In this document: positions 1 to 9,545 of the stretch, piece by piece
How positions within the stretch are numbered: position 1 is the stretch's first letter
How the letters are laid out: the number at the start of each line of letters is the position of its first letter
Assembly (NCBI GenBank): GCA_947643145.1
Contig: CANRVD010000024.1
Coordinates: forward strand, 1-39,168
DNA: 39,168 nucleotides
Origin: an uncultured bacterium
GTDB taxonomy: Bacteria > Bacillota > Clostridia > Lachnospirales > Lachnospiraceae
Reading direction: 5' to 3'
Position numbers and translations under genes: made by a program
The notes under the pieces: model-generated
What the model was told of the DNA's origin: nothing
Database searches by the model: none
The model's input: only the letters and a program-made list of their open reading frames with translations

Positions 1-20
1 TCTGCGTCAAACTATCCAAA

Positions 21-41
21 ACTTAATTTTCGTTGTACTAG
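21..41 (+). repeat. R5 repeat, copy 1
   Basis: A 21-bp motif ending in CGTTGTACTAG is identical to positions 28177-28197 and is found with small changes, inverted, at 31838-31859. It lies in non-coding DNA next to an R2 element. No function can be assigned. Confidence 0.7.
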
Positions 42-50
42 CATCAAAAC

Positions 51-161
51 ATATTATATGAAGCAAAAGCAACTTCTTATAATCGATTTACGGTACAAAA
101 AGAATGCCTTTTATCGAAAATTGCGCTGCAATTTTCGATAAGTGATATTACCAACCATTAT
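51..161 (+). repeat. R2 three-hairpin dispersed repeat, copy 1
   Basis: This segment aligns over about 108 bp with 30012-30120. It folds into three successive hairpins. The third is a perfect 13-bp stem (111-123 with 129-141) closed by a CGCTG loop. The second copy keeps that stem with an A-T to G-C compensatory change at one pair and one mismatch. The second hairpin changes a T.G wobble to C-G. It contains no open reading frame. Confidence 0.75.
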
Positions 162-163
162 AG

Positions 164-202
164 TAAGAGGTCTTTCCTTTGTCAAACAGGAAAGACCTCT
201 TA
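164..202. terminator. Perfect 15-bp inverted repeat, probable terminator
   Basis: Arms 164-178 and 188-202 are exact reverse complements around a 9-nt loop. The hairpin lies 28 bp beyond the stop codon of the reverse-strand LysM gene. No long T tract follows on either strand, so termination is inferred from position. Confidence 0.5.
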
Positions 203-229
203 TCCAGACTTTTCATAAATATAAAGTTT

Positions 230-775
230 CTATCTGTCGGATTTTCGAATGTAATATACAATCCCCGGAAGCATATAAATAGTAGCAGGAGAATTTCTTT
301 CCAGAAAATCTTCCATATCCCCATCCATCTGTTCCAGTATGTCTGCCAGTGTATCTCCCGGCTGTACTACATATTTTTCCCATTTCATACCTGCCGTATT
401 CCCATGCACTTCCTCCGGCTGCATTTCCCGATACCTCTCCTCTAACAGTTCCTTCATCCTGTCATCCCGGTCATTATCATCTTCCCGGTCGTCGTCATCC
501 CGGTCATCGTCGTCGTCATCTCTGTCGTCATCGTCCCTGCCTCCATTTGGACGGGGCATGCCGCTGATTGGATATGGCGCCATTTGTCCCGGAGCCGCCG
601 GAACACAGACGGTATCTCCTACCTGCAGGTTAAATACATCTACATATGGATTTGCCCGCAGAAGAATCGCCAGCGGTACATTGTACTTCCGGCTGATTTC
701 ATAAAGTGTATCACCCTTTTTGATGGTATGGGTAACACCATCGCAATATTCAAAATTCATCTGACTCATTTCCAT
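230..775 (-). CDS. Two-LysM protein with Asp/Arg-rich linker
   Basis: The protein has two LysM modules, which bind peptidoglycan or related N-acetylglucosamine polymers. The first follows the N-terminus (THTIKKGDTLYEISRKYNVP) and the second, more diverged one is at the C-terminus (YVVQPGDTLADILEQMDGD). Between them is a low-complexity linker made almost only of Asp and Arg, with some Glu and Asn. There is no signal peptide. This fits spore-coat LysM proteins of the SafA type, which act in the mother cell, but that is inference. The start is uncertain: ATG 775, ATG 760 and TTG 829 are all possible and none has a strong Shine-Dalgarno. The gene is alone on its strand and divergent from the next gene. 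Confidence 0.75.
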   Translation of the reverse strand: MEMSQMNFEYCDGVTHTIKKGDTLYEISRKYNVPLAILLRANPYVDVFNLQVGDTVCVPAAPGQMAPYPISGMPRPNGGRDDDDRDDDDDDRDDDDREDDNDRDDRMKELLEERYREMQPEEVHGNTAGMKWEKYVVQPGDTLADILEQMDGDMEDFLERNSPATIYMLPGIVYYIRKSDR

Positions 776-924
776 CACTTTTTTCTTTAATATATTCGGA
801 AGATGTTCAGATGGTTCCCCTTCTGACAAAAACTTTCCAGTATATGAATGACCGAAAGGTTACGGTTCACTCCTTGACCATTAACACTGGAAGTTATTAC
901 AACCCAGACTTTTCGTCATTTTTC

Positions 925-953
925 TTGCATTCCAAAAAAACTTGTCATATAAT
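925..953 (+). promoter_or_regulatory. Sigma-A type promoter of the activase gene
   Basis: TTGCAT at 925-930 and a perfect TATAAT at 948-953 are 17 bp apart. They lie about 65 bp before the ATG at 1019 and no other gene intervenes. Confidence 0.7.
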
Positions 954-1018
954 AGGGCATTATGACGAGTTTTGTATAAATCCTTTACGCATGAAGCAGC
1001 GTAGAAATGAGGTAAAAT

Positions 1019-4000
1019 ATGAAATTAAAGTATAATGCACTTGGAATTGATATTGGTTCTACCACAGTAAAAATTGCGATCCTTAACCAGAAAGGAGATA
1101 TCATTTTTTCTGATTATCAGCGACATTATGCAAATATACAGGAAACTTTATCATCCATTATAGATGATGCTTACAATGAATTAGGCGATTTACCAGTCGC
1201 CCCTATGATTACCGGCTCCGGTGGACTGACCCTTTCCAAACATCTGGAAATCCCATTTGTACAGGAAGTAGTTGCTGTTGCAACCTCTTTAAAAGACTTT
1301 GCACCGCATACGGACGTCGCAATTGAACTTGGTGGCGAAGATGCCAAAATCATATATTTTACCGGTGGAATTGACCAGCGCATGAACGGAATCTGCGCAG
1401 GCGGTACCGGTTCTTTTATTGACCAGATGGCAACCCTGTTAAAAACAGATGCTGCCGGATTAAATGAATATGCTAAAAATTATGAGGCTATCTATCCGAT
1501 TGCCGCACGCTGCGGTGTATTTGCAAAATCAGATATCCAGCCTCTGATTAACGAAGGGGCTACAAAGGAAGATTTATCCGCCTCCATTTTTCAGGCTGTT
1601 GTAAACCAGACAATCAGCGGACTTGCCTGTGGCAAACCAATACGCGGAAATGTTGCCTTTTTGGGCGGCCCTCTGCATTTTCTGACTCAGCTCCGTCAGG
1701 CGTTTATCAAAACCTTAAACCTGTCGGGCGAGCAGATTATCGCACCAGAGCATTCCCATCTGTTTGCCGCTTCTGGTGCTGCCATGAATGCAAAAGAGGA
1801 CTGCCAGACTTCGCTTGGCAGCCTTTCTGGAAAGCTTACATCAGAAATCCATATGGAATTTGAAGTAACACGTATGGAACCACTTTTTAAAAATGAAGAG
1901 GAATATAACAAATTCCTTGCAGATCATTCTAAAAAGAATGTGAAAAAGGGAGACTTTGCAAATTATAAAGGAAATCTCTTTCTTGGAATTGACGCCGGTT
2001 CTACTACAACAAAAGTAGCTTTGATTGGTGAGGACGGCTCTTTGCTGTATTCCTTCTACAACAGCAACAACGGAAGCCCGCTCAAAACCTCTCTGAAAGC
2101 GATTAAAGAAATCTATTCCAAGATGCCGGAAGGAGCTAAAATTGTCCGCTCCTGCTCCACCGGATACGGTGAGGCACTGATTAAGGCTGCCCTGCTGTTA
2201 GATGAAGGGGAAGTTGAGACAGTAGCCCATTACAACGCCGCCGCATTCTTTGAACCAGAAGTAGACTGTATTTTGGATATCGGCGGACAGGATATGAAGT
2301 GCATAAAAATCAAAAACCAGACGGTTGACAAGGTACAGCTTAATGAAGCCTGCTCTTCCGGCTGCGGTTCTTTTATTGAAACCTTTGCCAAATCACTGAA
2401 TTATGAAGTGGCTGATTTTGCAAAAGTGGCGCTCTATGCCGAAAATCCAATTGACCTCGGTTCCCGTTGCACCGTTTTCATGAATTCCAAGGTGAAACAG
2501 GCACAGAAAGAAGGAGCCAGTGTCGCGGATATTTCTGCTGGCCTTGCCTACTCCGTTATAAAAAACGCCCTGTTAAAAGTAATCAAACTCACTGACCCGA
2601 AAGACCTTGGAGAAAAAGTTGTTGTTCAGGGTGGAACGTTCTATAATGATGCTGTTTTACGAAGTTTTGAACGTATCTCTGGCTGCAATGCCGTACGTCC
2701 TGATATTGCCGGAATCATGGGTGCTTTTGGTGCTGCCCTGATTGCCCGTGACCATTATAACGGCCAGCCGACCACCATGCTTTCCATTGATGAAATCAAT
2801 GAACTGCGTTTTGAAACTTCCATGACACGCTGTAAAGGCTGTACCAACCACTGTCTTTTAACCATCAACCGTTTTACCGGCGGCAGGCAGTTTATTTCCG
2901 GTAACCGCTGTGAACGTGGTATTGGAAAACAGAAAAATGAACAGAACATACCAAACCTTTTTGCATATAAGAACAAACGGCTTTTCTCCCACTATATTCC
3001 ATTGGAAGCAAACGACGCTCCAAGAGGAGTTGTTGGAATTCCGCGTGTTTTGAATATGTATGAAAATTATCCATTCTGGTTTACCTTTTTTACAAAGCTA
3101 GGCTACCGTGTTGTTTTATCACCAGAGTCCAGCCGTAAAATATATGAGCTTGGTATTGAGTCCATCCCAAGTGAATCAGAATGTTACCCTGCAAAACTTG
3201 CCCACGGCCATGTAACATGGCTTGTTCGTCAGGGAATTCCATATATTTTCTATCCTTGCGTTCCATATGAACGGACCGAAGTAAAAGACGCAAATAACCA
3301 CTATAACTGTCCGATTGTTACCTCATATGGTGAAAATATTAAGAATAATATGGAAGAGCTGCGTGACAGCAGCATTATATATCAGAATCCATTCCTTTCT
3401 CTGGAAAGCGAAGAAATTCTCACAAAGAGACTTTGCGAATACTTCTCTGCCGAAAATCATATTCCTGTCACTGACATTAAAGCTGCTGCTGCTGCCGGCT
3501 GGCAGGAAATGCAGGCAGTCCGTCAGGATATCACAGCTAAAGGCAAAGAAGTCCTTGCTTATATGGAGAAGAATGACTGTCATGGTATTGTACTTTCCGG
3601 CAGACCTTACCACATTGACCCAGAAATCAATCATGGTATTCCTGAAATGATTACCTCTTTTGGCGTGGCTGTTCTGACAGAAGACAGTATTTCCGATTTA
3701 GGAACGGTTGACCGCCCGACCATCGTTATGGACCAGTGGATGTATCACTCCCGCCTCTACCGTGCTGCCTCCTTTGTCAGCACCAGAAAAGATTTGGATT
3801 TGGTGCAGCTCAATTCTTTTGGCTGCGGTCTTGATGCAGTAACAACTGACCAGGTAAGCGATATCTTAACATTGCAGAACAAAATATATACGGTTCTAAA
3901 AATTGATGAAGTAAATAATCTTGGTGCAGCACGTATCCGCATCCGTTCCCTGCTTGCTGCAGTACGCGAAAGGAAACGTAAAAACCTTCTTCCTGTAAAT

Positions 4001-5251
4001 ACTGATACCGCACACCGCCGTGTAGTATTTACAAAGGAAATGCGAGAAAACTATACAATTTTAGTTCCGCAAATGTCGCCAATCCATTTTGAAATTTTGG
4101 AGCCGGCATTAAAATCCTGCGGATACCATCTCGAAGTGTTGCCAAGCACACCGGAGTGTTTGGATTTTGGGTTAAAATATGTAAACAATGATGCCTGCTA
4201 TCCTTCCCTTCTGGTAGTCGGCCAGTTTATGCAGGCGCTTCTTTCCGGAAAATATGATTTAGACAAAGTAGCCTTAATCATTACACAGACCGGCGGTGGC
4301 TGCCGTGCTACAAACTATATCGGATTTATCCGCCGTGCTTTGGAAAAAGCAGGAATGGGCCAGATTCCTGTAATTTCCCTGAGTGCAGGAATCGAAAAAA
4401 ACCCTGGCTTTAAACTGAATTTGAAGCTGGCCAAAAAAGCAATTCAGGCACTAATCTATGGCGATGTGTTTATGCGTGTGCTCTACCGAACCAGACCATA
4501 TGAAACAGTTCCAGGCTCTGCAAACCTGCTTCATCAGAAGTGGCTTTCCATTGTACAGAAAGCCGTTACGCGTGGAAACAAAGCCGAATTTAAGAAAAAT
4601 ATACAAAATATTGTAAAAGAGTTTGACGAGCTTCCATTAAAAGATATTAAGAAGCCGCGGGTAGGCATTGTCGGTGAAATTTTAGTAAAATTCCTGCCGC
4701 TCGCCAATAATAATCTCGTTGAACTTTTAGAAGCAGAAGGTGCAGAAGCTGTCTGCCCTGATTTAATTGACTTTTTTATGTACTCTCTCTACAATGCAAA
4801 CTTTCAGGCAGAGTACCTTGGCAAAAAGAAATCCAGTGCAGTCATTAATAACACTCTGATTTCTTATCTGGAAAATTACCGGAAAGTAGCAAAGAATGCA
4901 TTCGAAGCCAGCAGCCGTTTTGAACCTCCAGTTCCAATCCAAACGTTGGCAAAGTATGCTTCTCCTATTGTTTCCTGTGGAAACCAGACTGGTGAGGGAT
5001 GGTTCCTGACAGGAGAAATGATTGAACTGATTCACTCCGGAGTACCAAATATTGTCTGCGCGCAGCCATTTGGCTGCCTGCCAAACCACGTAGTCGGCAA
5101 AGGAGTTATTAAAGAACTGCGCCACCAGTACGCCGACACCAATATTGTTGCCGTGGACTATGATCCGGGTGCCAGCGAGGTAAATCAGTTAAACCGCATC
5201 AAGCTTATGCTTTCAACGGCAGCTAAGAATCTAGAAGAGGCACAGGGATAA
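1019..5251 (+). CDS. Giant acyl-CoA dehydratase activase-related protein
   Basis: This 1410-residue protein combines two BadF/BadG/HgdC-type activase ATPase domains with regions related to DUF2229 and the 2-hydroxyacyl-CoA dehydratase D (HgdB-like) subunit. The actin-like phosphate loops are [14 protein letters not shown] near residue 9 and [14 protein letters not shown] near residue 323. Cysteines suited to the bridging [4Fe-4S] cluster occur in both activase domains ([11 protein letters not shown] with AARCGVF, and [10 protein letters not shown] with GSRCTVF). A further CxxCxxxC motif lies near residues 603-610. The C-terminal half has the dehydratase-like patches [10 protein letters not shown] and [11 protein letters not shown]. 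Small HgdC proteins of about 260 residues inject electrons into dehydratases at the cost of ATP. The physiological substrate of this large fused form is unknown to me. ATG 1019 follows a GAGGT ribosome site. The CgeB-like gene follows after 14 bp, probably in the same operon. Confidence 0.85.
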   Translation: MKLKYNALGIDIGSTTVKIAILNQKGDIIFSDYQRHYANIQETLSSIIDDAYNELGDLPVAPMITGSGGLTLSKHLEIPFVQEVVAVATSLKDFAPHTDVAIELGGEDAKIIYFTGGIDQRMNGICAGGTGSFIDQMATLLKTDAAGLNEYAKNYEAIYPIAARCGVFAKSDIQPLINEGATKEDLSASIFQAVVNQTISGLACGKPIRGNVAFLGGPLHFLTQLRQAFIKTLNLSGEQIIAPEHSHLFAASGAAMNAKEDCQTSLGSLSGKLTSEIHMEFEVTRMEPLFKNEEEYNKFLADHSKKNVKKGDFANYKGNLFLGIDAGSTTTKVALIGEDGSLLYSFYNSNNGSPLKTSLKAIKEIYSKMPEGAKIVRSCSTGYGEALIKAALLLDEGEVETVAHYNAAAFFEPEVDCILDIGGQDMKCIKIKNQTVDKVQLNEACSSGCGSFIETFAKSLNYEVADFAKVALYAENPIDLGSRCTVFMNSKVKQAQKEGASVADISAGLAYSVIKNALLKVIKLTDPKDLGEKVVVQGGTFYNDAVLRSFERISGCNAVRPDIAGIMGAFGAALIARDHYNGQPTTMLSIDEINELRFETSMTRCKGCTNHCLLTINRFTGGRQFISGNRCERGIGKQKNEQNIPNLFAYKNKRLFSHYIPLEANDAPRGVVGIPRVLNMYENYPFWFTFFTKLGYRVVLSPESSRKIYELGIESIPSESECYPAKLAHGHVTWLVRQGIPYIFYPCVPYERTEVKDANNHYNCPIVTSYGENIKNNMEELRDSSIIYQNPFLSLESEEILTKRLCEYFSAENHIPVTDIKAAAAAGWQEMQAVRQDITAKGKEVLAYMEKNDCHGIVLSGRPYHIDPEINHGIPEMITSFGVAVLTEDSISDLGTVDRPTIVMDQWMYHSRLYRAASFVSTRKDLDLVQLNSFGCGLDAVTTDQVSDILTLQNKIYTVLKIDEVNNLGAARIRIRSLLAAVRERKRKNLLPVNTDTAHRRVVFTKEMRENYTILVPQMSPIHFEILEPALKSCGYHLEVLPSTPECLDFGLKYVNNDACYPSLLVVGQFMQALLSGKYDLDKVALIITQTGGGCRATNYIGFIRRALEKAGMGQIPVISLSAGIEKNPGFKLNLKLAKKAIQALIYGDVFMRVLYRTRPYETVPGSANLLHQKWLSIVQKAVTRGNKAEFKKNIQNIVKEFDELPLKDIKKPRVGIVGEILVKFLPLANNNLVELLEAEGAEAVCPDLIDFFMYSLYNANFQAEYLGKKKSSAVINNTLISYLENYRKVAKNAFEASSRFEPPVPIQTLAKYASPIVSCGNQTGEGWFLTGEMIELIHSGVPNIVCAQPFGCLPNHVVGKGVIKELRHQYADTNIVAVDYDPGASEVNQLNRIKLMLSTAAKNLEEAQG

Positions 5252-5265
5252 CAACGGAGGTTTTT

Positions 5266-6429
5266 ATGAAAATACTGGTTTATCGTTGGGACATCTACCC
5301 TTATGATGATATTATCCAAACCTTAACAAAGCAGGGACATCTTGTAGATGTCCTTGCTTTTCCTATCTCCAACCATATAAGCGATGCCCCTTTTGAGGCT
5401 GCTCTCCGCCAAAAACTGCAAAATGGCTATGATTTGGTTTTTTCTATGAATTATTATACGGTAATTGCCATTGTCTGTGAGAAATATAAACTTCCTTATG
5501 CCTCCTGGACCTGTGATTCTCCGCTTTTAAGCCTTAAACACCCTTCCGTCCTCTCACCCTATAATTATATTTTCCTTTTTGACTCTAAAGAATACCTGTC
5601 GCTTCTGCAAAGAGAAGTTCCTCATGCCTACTATCTGCCTCTCGCCGGTATGGAACAGGCTCAGGATTTATCCATGAACCCGGATTTCTTCTGGTATGAT
5701 ATCTCCTTTGTTGGCAATCTCTATGATAAAAACCGCTATGAGGAAATGTGCTATTATCTCCCGGAATATCTCTGCGGCTACATGGATGCCGCGATTGAGG
5801 CCCAAAAGAATGTATCCGGCGGCAATCTTTTTCCAAAGATGTTAAATGACGAAATTTTAGCGGATTTATCCCGTTATGTCAATGTGGTAAACGGAGTTTC
5901 TGACTTTGGCGAGCTGCGGATGCATTTTGCAACTGCCGTACTTTCCTATAAAACAGCCGCTGATATCCGTACTGACGCCCTAAATCTCCTCGCGGGAACA
6001 TACGATACCCACCTTTTTACGACCAGTCAGGGAGAACGTCTGGAACATGTCACCATGCACCCTGCTGTTTCCTACCATACCGAAATGCCAAAGGTATTTT
6101 TCCATTCCAAAATCAACCTAAATTTTACGATTCCAAATATTGAAAATGGAATTCCCCTGCGGGTTTTTGACATTCTGTCAAGCGGTGGTTTCCTGCTTAC
6201 AGACTACCGTGAAGAGATATGCAGACAATTTGAAAATGGAGTGGACCTTGTTATTTTTGACGGTTTTCAGGATTTAACAGATAAAACAGAATACTATCTT
6301 TCCCATCCCAAAGAACGGATGCAGATTGCCAAAAACGGACAAAAAAAAGTGCAGCAGCTTCACCGTTATGACACAAGGCTGGCAAAGATACTGCAAACAA
6401 TACAGGACAACCGCATGAAATCCATGTAA
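5266..6429 (+). CDS. CgeB-like glycosyltransferase (DUF3880 plus GT1-type domain)
   Basis: The protein has 387 residues, a usual size for the CgeB/DUF3880 glycosyltransferase group. Residues 1-80 resemble the DUF3880 Rossmann-like half (MKILVYRWDIYPYDDI at the start, FSMNYY near residue 63). The C-terminal third carries the donor-site signature NFTIPNIENGIPLRVFDIL followed by SSGGFLLTDYREE, typical of GT-B glycosyltransferases. CgeB itself is linked to glycosylation of the outermost spore layer in Bacillus; here the substrate is unknown. There are no membrane segments. An AACGGAGG site precedes the ATG. The 14-bp gap to the activase gene suggests one transcript, though no functional link is obvious. 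Confidence 0.8.
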   Translation: MKILVYRWDIYPYDDIIQTLTKQGHLVDVLAFPISNHISDAPFEAALRQKLQNGYDLVFSMNYYTVIAIVCEKYKLPYASWTCDSPLLSLKHPSVLSPYNYIFLFDSKEYLSLLQREVPHAYYLPLAGMEQAQDLSMNPDFFWYDISFVGNLYDKNRYEEMCYYLPEYLCGYMDAAIEAQKNVSGGNLFPKMLNDEILADLSRYVNVVNGVSDFGELRMHFATAVLSYKTAADIRTDALNLLAGTYDTHLFTTSQGERLEHVTMHPAVSYHTEMPKVFFHSKINLNFTIPNIENGIPLRVFDILSSGGFLLTDYREEICRQFENGVDLVIFDGFQDLTDKTEYYLSHPKERMQIAKNGQKKVQQLHRYDTRLAKILQTIQDNRMKSM

Positions 6430-6460
6430 CATTTCAAGCAATTGCCCTATATACAATCTA

Positions 6461-7660
6461 TCAATCCTTAAAATAATTTTGGTCAAAGCCCGTCATTTTC
6501 TTTTCATCCGGGCTTTCCTCCTGCGGATGCCAAGGCGTCTCTGCAGGGTTGATTCCCATATTTTCATGGAAATTCTCCCTAGGCTGTTGCCTTACAGGAT
6601 TCACGGCAGGATTTTGCTCCATTCCATATACATCTTTTTTCTGATTTTCTACCGATGCACTTACAGCCTGCTGATAATCATATGCACGAAATATCGGATT
6701 TCCTGTTACAAAATATTCTTTCTTCGACATATTCCAAATCAGAAATGCGATTGACAGACCAAGCACCAGTGTTACTGCAAGACCACCCTCTGCACCAAAC
6801 GCTCCGCCATTTATCCACTGCCTGTCAGCCGCCAGTTCCGATGTAAACAAAGAAGGCTGCTGCCGCAGGCCGCTTACCTGAATCCCCAAAATATTTCCCT
6901 GCACAAAGTTCCATATACTATGAACAGCTCCGACAATCCATATATTTTCACAACGTACCATTAAAAGTCCCATAAAAATCCCAAAAAGAAACAAATTCAA
7001 AAATGCCAGAAAACCAACTCCTGCATTCATTCCATGCAAGGCTGCAAAAAACGCGGCACTTAATATAACAGAATATGATATGCTGTAACGCCTGCTAAGA
7101 GATACCATTAGATACCCTCTGCAAATAACCTCCTCCGCCATTCCCTGTATCAGATAGCCGACAAAAAACGCGGCACAGTACAGGATACTGAAGTTGCCGG
7201 AAGCTTCCCCTCTAAATTCCACACTGCCGGTAAGTACCATAAGGGCATACGCCACAAGAAACATAAACGCGCCAATAGCAATCCCCTTCCCATATTCTAT
7301 CATAAAACCTTTCTTTCGAAACCCCATGGAAACTGCCTTTCTCTTCTCAAAAATACGACAGTACAAAATGAAAACAACAATCAGTCCAGCCTCTAAAATC
7401 AGTGTAAGCACAGTAATCCAGTCCGGCAGATTCATGGTTATTTGCATCACCTGTTCAAAATCAATAGAATTGCTTACAAGCATGGACATATATTCTTTAT
7501 TTGTCAATAAATACACCACTAAAAAGGGTATCTGCAATATACTGACAACCAGCTCGCCTATCAAAAATACAAGCAATGCAATCAAAATTTCCAACACTGC
7601 TATATGACCTTTGGCTGTCATAGCTGACTTCATAAATTCTGGTTTTTTAATATCTTTCAT
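6461..7660 (-). CDS. CPBP family intramembrane metalloprotease
   Basis: This 399-residue polytopic membrane protein belongs to the CPBP (CaaX protease and bacteriocin-processing, Abi) family. The catalytic signature is GMAEEVICRGYLM (EExxxR), with FAALHGMN (FxxxH) following and a further His in VGAVHSIWNF. About eight hydrophobic segments are visible. The last 75 residues form a hydrophilic Gln/Pro/Asn-rich cytoplasmic tail, unusual for the family. An AGAGGAAG site supports ATG 7660; the reading frame is open upstream to 7744 but lacks a ribosome site there. Family members process prenylated proteins or bacteriocins or cleave anti-sigma factors; the target here is unknown. The gene converges with the CgeB-like gene. 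Confidence 0.9.
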   Translation of the reverse strand: MKDIKKPEFMKSAMTAKGHIAVLEILIALLVFLIGELVVSILQIPFLVVYLLTNKEYMSMLVSNSIDFEQVMQITMNLPDWITVLTLILEAGLIVVFILYCRIFEKRKAVSMGFRKKGFMIEYGKGIAIGAFMFLVAYALMVLTGSVEFRGEASGNFSILYCAAFFVGYLIQGMAEEVICRGYLMVSLSRRYSISYSVILSAAFFAALHGMNAGVGFLAFLNLFLFGIFMGLLMVRCENIWIVGAVHSIWNFVQGNILGIQVSGLRQQPSLFTSELAADRQWINGGAFGAEGGLAVTLVLGLSIAFLIWNMSKKEYFVTGNPIFRAYDYQQAVSASVENQKKDVYGMEQNPAVNPVRQQPRENFHENMGINPAETPWHPQEESPDEKKMTGFDQNYFKD

Positions 7661-7809
7661 TGTCTTCCTCTTTTCTAGAACTATCCACAATATTACTTTT
7701 ATAACATAATGCAACGGTTCGCTTTCTTCTTTTGCTCCTGACATTATAATGTTATACAGTTTAACATACTTTATCTAATTTCTCACCTTAATTTTTTCTG
7801 AAAAAAACT

Positions 7810-7836
7810 CATTTGTTATCTATTGTATAACAAATG
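7810..7836. promoter_or_regulatory. 10-bp inverted repeat, possible operator
   Basis: CATTTGTTAT (7810-7819) and ATAACAAATG (7827-7836) are exact reverse complements around 7 nt. They lie in the 381-bp gap between the divergent CPBP protease and XRE regulator genes. Binding by the XRE protein is inference. Apart from this and the R1 repeat, the gap shows only AT-rich DNA. Confidence 0.35.
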
Positions 7837-7920
7837 ATATATTCTGGTTTATTTAACTTTATTTTGCAAATTGGTATCCTAAATATAAAGTTAAAAACAG
7901 CACAAAAATTTACACCAGCA

Positions 7921-8012
7921 AGTCAAATACCCCGCTGCAAGCAACGAGGTATTTGACCCACGAAACAACCGCCAAATGCGAGTTTACTCGCGCTTGACAC
8001 GTTGCTTCGTGG
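7921..8012 (+). repeat. R1 two-hairpin dispersed repeat, copy A
   Basis: This 92-bp element begins AGTCAAATACCCCG and ends TTGCTTCGTGG. The first hairpin pairs TCAAATACC with GGTATTTGA. The second pairs CCACGAA with TTCGTGG and continues inward through TGCGAG/CTCGCG. Related copies are at 27093-27175 (reverse) and 31536-31647. Its right end lies 29 bp before the XRE gene start, so it can be part of that gene's leader. Confidence 0.8.
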
Positions 8013-8041
8013 AAATTAATATCTTAAAAACGAGGGATACT

Positions 8042-8374
8042 ATGAACCGAAAACAAGTTGGAAAAAATATACGAAACAGACGAAAAGAATTAAAAATGAC
8101 ACAGGCAGATCTGGCAGACAAAGCACATTTTTCTGTTATTCATGTATCACATATAGAAAACGGTACCGTTAATATGTCATTAGAAGCACTTCTTGCTATC
8201 TGCCATGCCCTGCGTATTACGCCAAATGATATTTTACTTGGAGAATACCTTTATAACTCTGTGGAAGATATGGTATTTCGTGAACCTTCCAATCATTTAA
8301 ACTATGATGATAAAATTCTTTTGCAAAGAATCTTTGGTTTTATGGAAGAACGACGGACAAAAGAAGATAGTTAG
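8042..8374 (+). CDS. XRE-family helix-turn-helix regulator
   Basis: This is a 110-residue Cro/CI-type DNA-binding protein. The helix-turn-helix spans about residues 5-60 (GKNIRNRRKELKMTQADLAD, then FSVIHVSHIENG, then LEALLAICHALRITPNDILL). The C-terminal 45 residues are charged with no recognised effector domain. ATG 8042 is chosen because a GAGGG site precedes it and the upstream extension of the frame is repeat R1. It probably regulates itself or the divergent CPBP gene (inference). Confidence 0.85.
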   Translation: MNRKQVGKNIRNRRKELKMTQADLADKAHFSVIHVSHIENGTVNMSLEALLAICHALRITPNDILLGEYLYNSVEDMVFREPSNHLNYDDKILLQRIFGFMEERRTKEDS

Positions 8375-8421
8375 GTGCGAAGTCTTGCATGGCAAGGTGT
8401 TACCATGCAAGACTTCGCACC
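8374..8421. terminator. Perfect 19-bp inverted repeat between convergent genes
   Basis: Arms 8374-8392 and 8403-8421 are exact reverse complements with a 10-nt loop. The left arm begins at the last base of the XRE stop codon and the right arm ends 3 bp before the LCP stop. It is well placed as a bidirectional terminator, although neither side has a T run. Confidence 0.6.
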
Positions 8422-8424
8422 TCA

Positions 8425-9525
8425 TTATTGCCCCACTGTTATATGTGCGCTTTTATCCTTGTCATTTTTATTCTCCAAAGTACTTCCATAAATAAACTTC
8501 TGCATCTGACTGACATTTTCATCTAACGGACTGGCAAGTATAACAGACATACCGCGTACACGTGTGATTTTATAACAGCCCTCCACCGGAACATTTAAGG
8601 TCTTTAACTTTGGGTTTTTATCACGTACCGTAACCCCTGCTGTCAGGTAATTAATCACATCCGCCTTTTTGATATTTGTAGTAAGAAGCGGCAAAATATC
8701 AGGAATCATGGCAATCAGCTCCAAAGTTGATTTTTTCATCATCTTGTTATAAATAGCCGTCATAACGGTGCGATGTCGGAGTGTTCTTGCAAAATCCCCT
8801 ACATTACCGTCTTTACTTACATAACGGACACGGGAATATCCAAGCGCCTGGTTTCCATTCATATGGTTTGTACCAACATGCAGCGTATGGTTTGCCCGAT
8901 TAGAAATGTAGTTTGTGCTGTTCAGATAGCGTACCTCTTCTTCTGACAAATCAATATCGATTCCGCCAATTGCATCGATTATCTTTTGAAACGAATCAAA
9001 ATTTACAAGCACATAACCGTCCACTTCTATTCCAAAATTATTTTTAATGGTTGCAACCAGTGTTTTCATGCCGCCATTGTGATATGCCGCATTAATCTTA
9101 TTATCGCTGAATTCTGGAATTGAAACATACGTATCACGCATAATAGACGTCAGGCAGAGCTTGTTATCCTTTTGATTGATTGTCGCAATCATAATACTGT
9201 CTGTACGGCCCCGATAATCATTAATCGCCTCTTCCCCGCAAATCAGAATATTGATAACGGAAGAATTCTTTTTTGCGGCTGATGCGCTGTCTAACTGAAT
9301 GGTAGACGGATCTACTTCCTTCAGATTTCCCAAATTCTCATCCTCATCAAAAAATTCTTCCTGTTTCTCAACCACCTCATCATCTGACTGGATAGTCATC
9401 TGATTATAATAGTAATCAAAAACGGCATAACCACTAATTCCAATTACCATAACCACTAATACAGCTCCAATCAGGATCTTTCCCCATAATGGAAGCTTTC
9501 GCCTTGTACCTTCTTTTTTTTCCAT
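8425..9525 (-). CDS. LytR-CpsA-Psr (LCP) family cell-wall glycopolymer ligase
   Basis: This 366-residue type II membrane protein has a cytoplasmic basic N-terminus, one membrane helix at about residues 15-33 and an extracellular LCP domain. LCP hallmarks are RTDSIMIATIN, CLTSIMRDTYVSIP, NAAYHNGG, VNFDSFQKIIDAIGGIDIDL and YSRVRYVSKDG followed by FARTLRHRTVM. The family moves undecaprenyl-phosphate-linked polymers onto peptidoglycan, using conserved Arg and Asp residues that hold the pyrophosphate; these are present. ATG 9525 has an AGGGG site. The gene ends a reverse-strand run after UPF0210 with a 20-bp gap. Confidence 0.9.
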   Translation of the reverse strand: MEKKEGTRRKLPLWGKILIGAVLVVMVIGISGYAVFDYYYNQMTIQSDDEVVEKQEEFFDEDENLGNLKEVDPSTIQLDSASAAKKNSSVINILICGEEAINDYRGRTDSIMIATINQKDNKLCLTSIMRDTYVSIPEFSDNKINAAYHNGGMKTLVATIKNNFGIEVDGYVLVNFDSFQKIIDAIGGIDIDLSEEEVRYLNSTNYISNRANHTLHVGTNHMNGNQALGYSRVRYVSKDGNVGDFARTLRHRTVMTAIYNKMMKKSTLELIAMIPDILPLLTTNIKKADVINYLTAGVTVRDKNPKLKTLNVPVEGCYKITRVRGMSVILASPLDENVSQMQKFIYGSTLENKNDKDKSAHITVGQ

Positions 9526-9545
9526 ACGTTTTTTACCCCTATACT

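Noticed and set aside
339..704. Ser-rich forward-strand frame of 121 codons
   Set aside because: It is antisense to the Asp/Arg linker of the LysM gene; the Ser runs are only the complement of that repeat.
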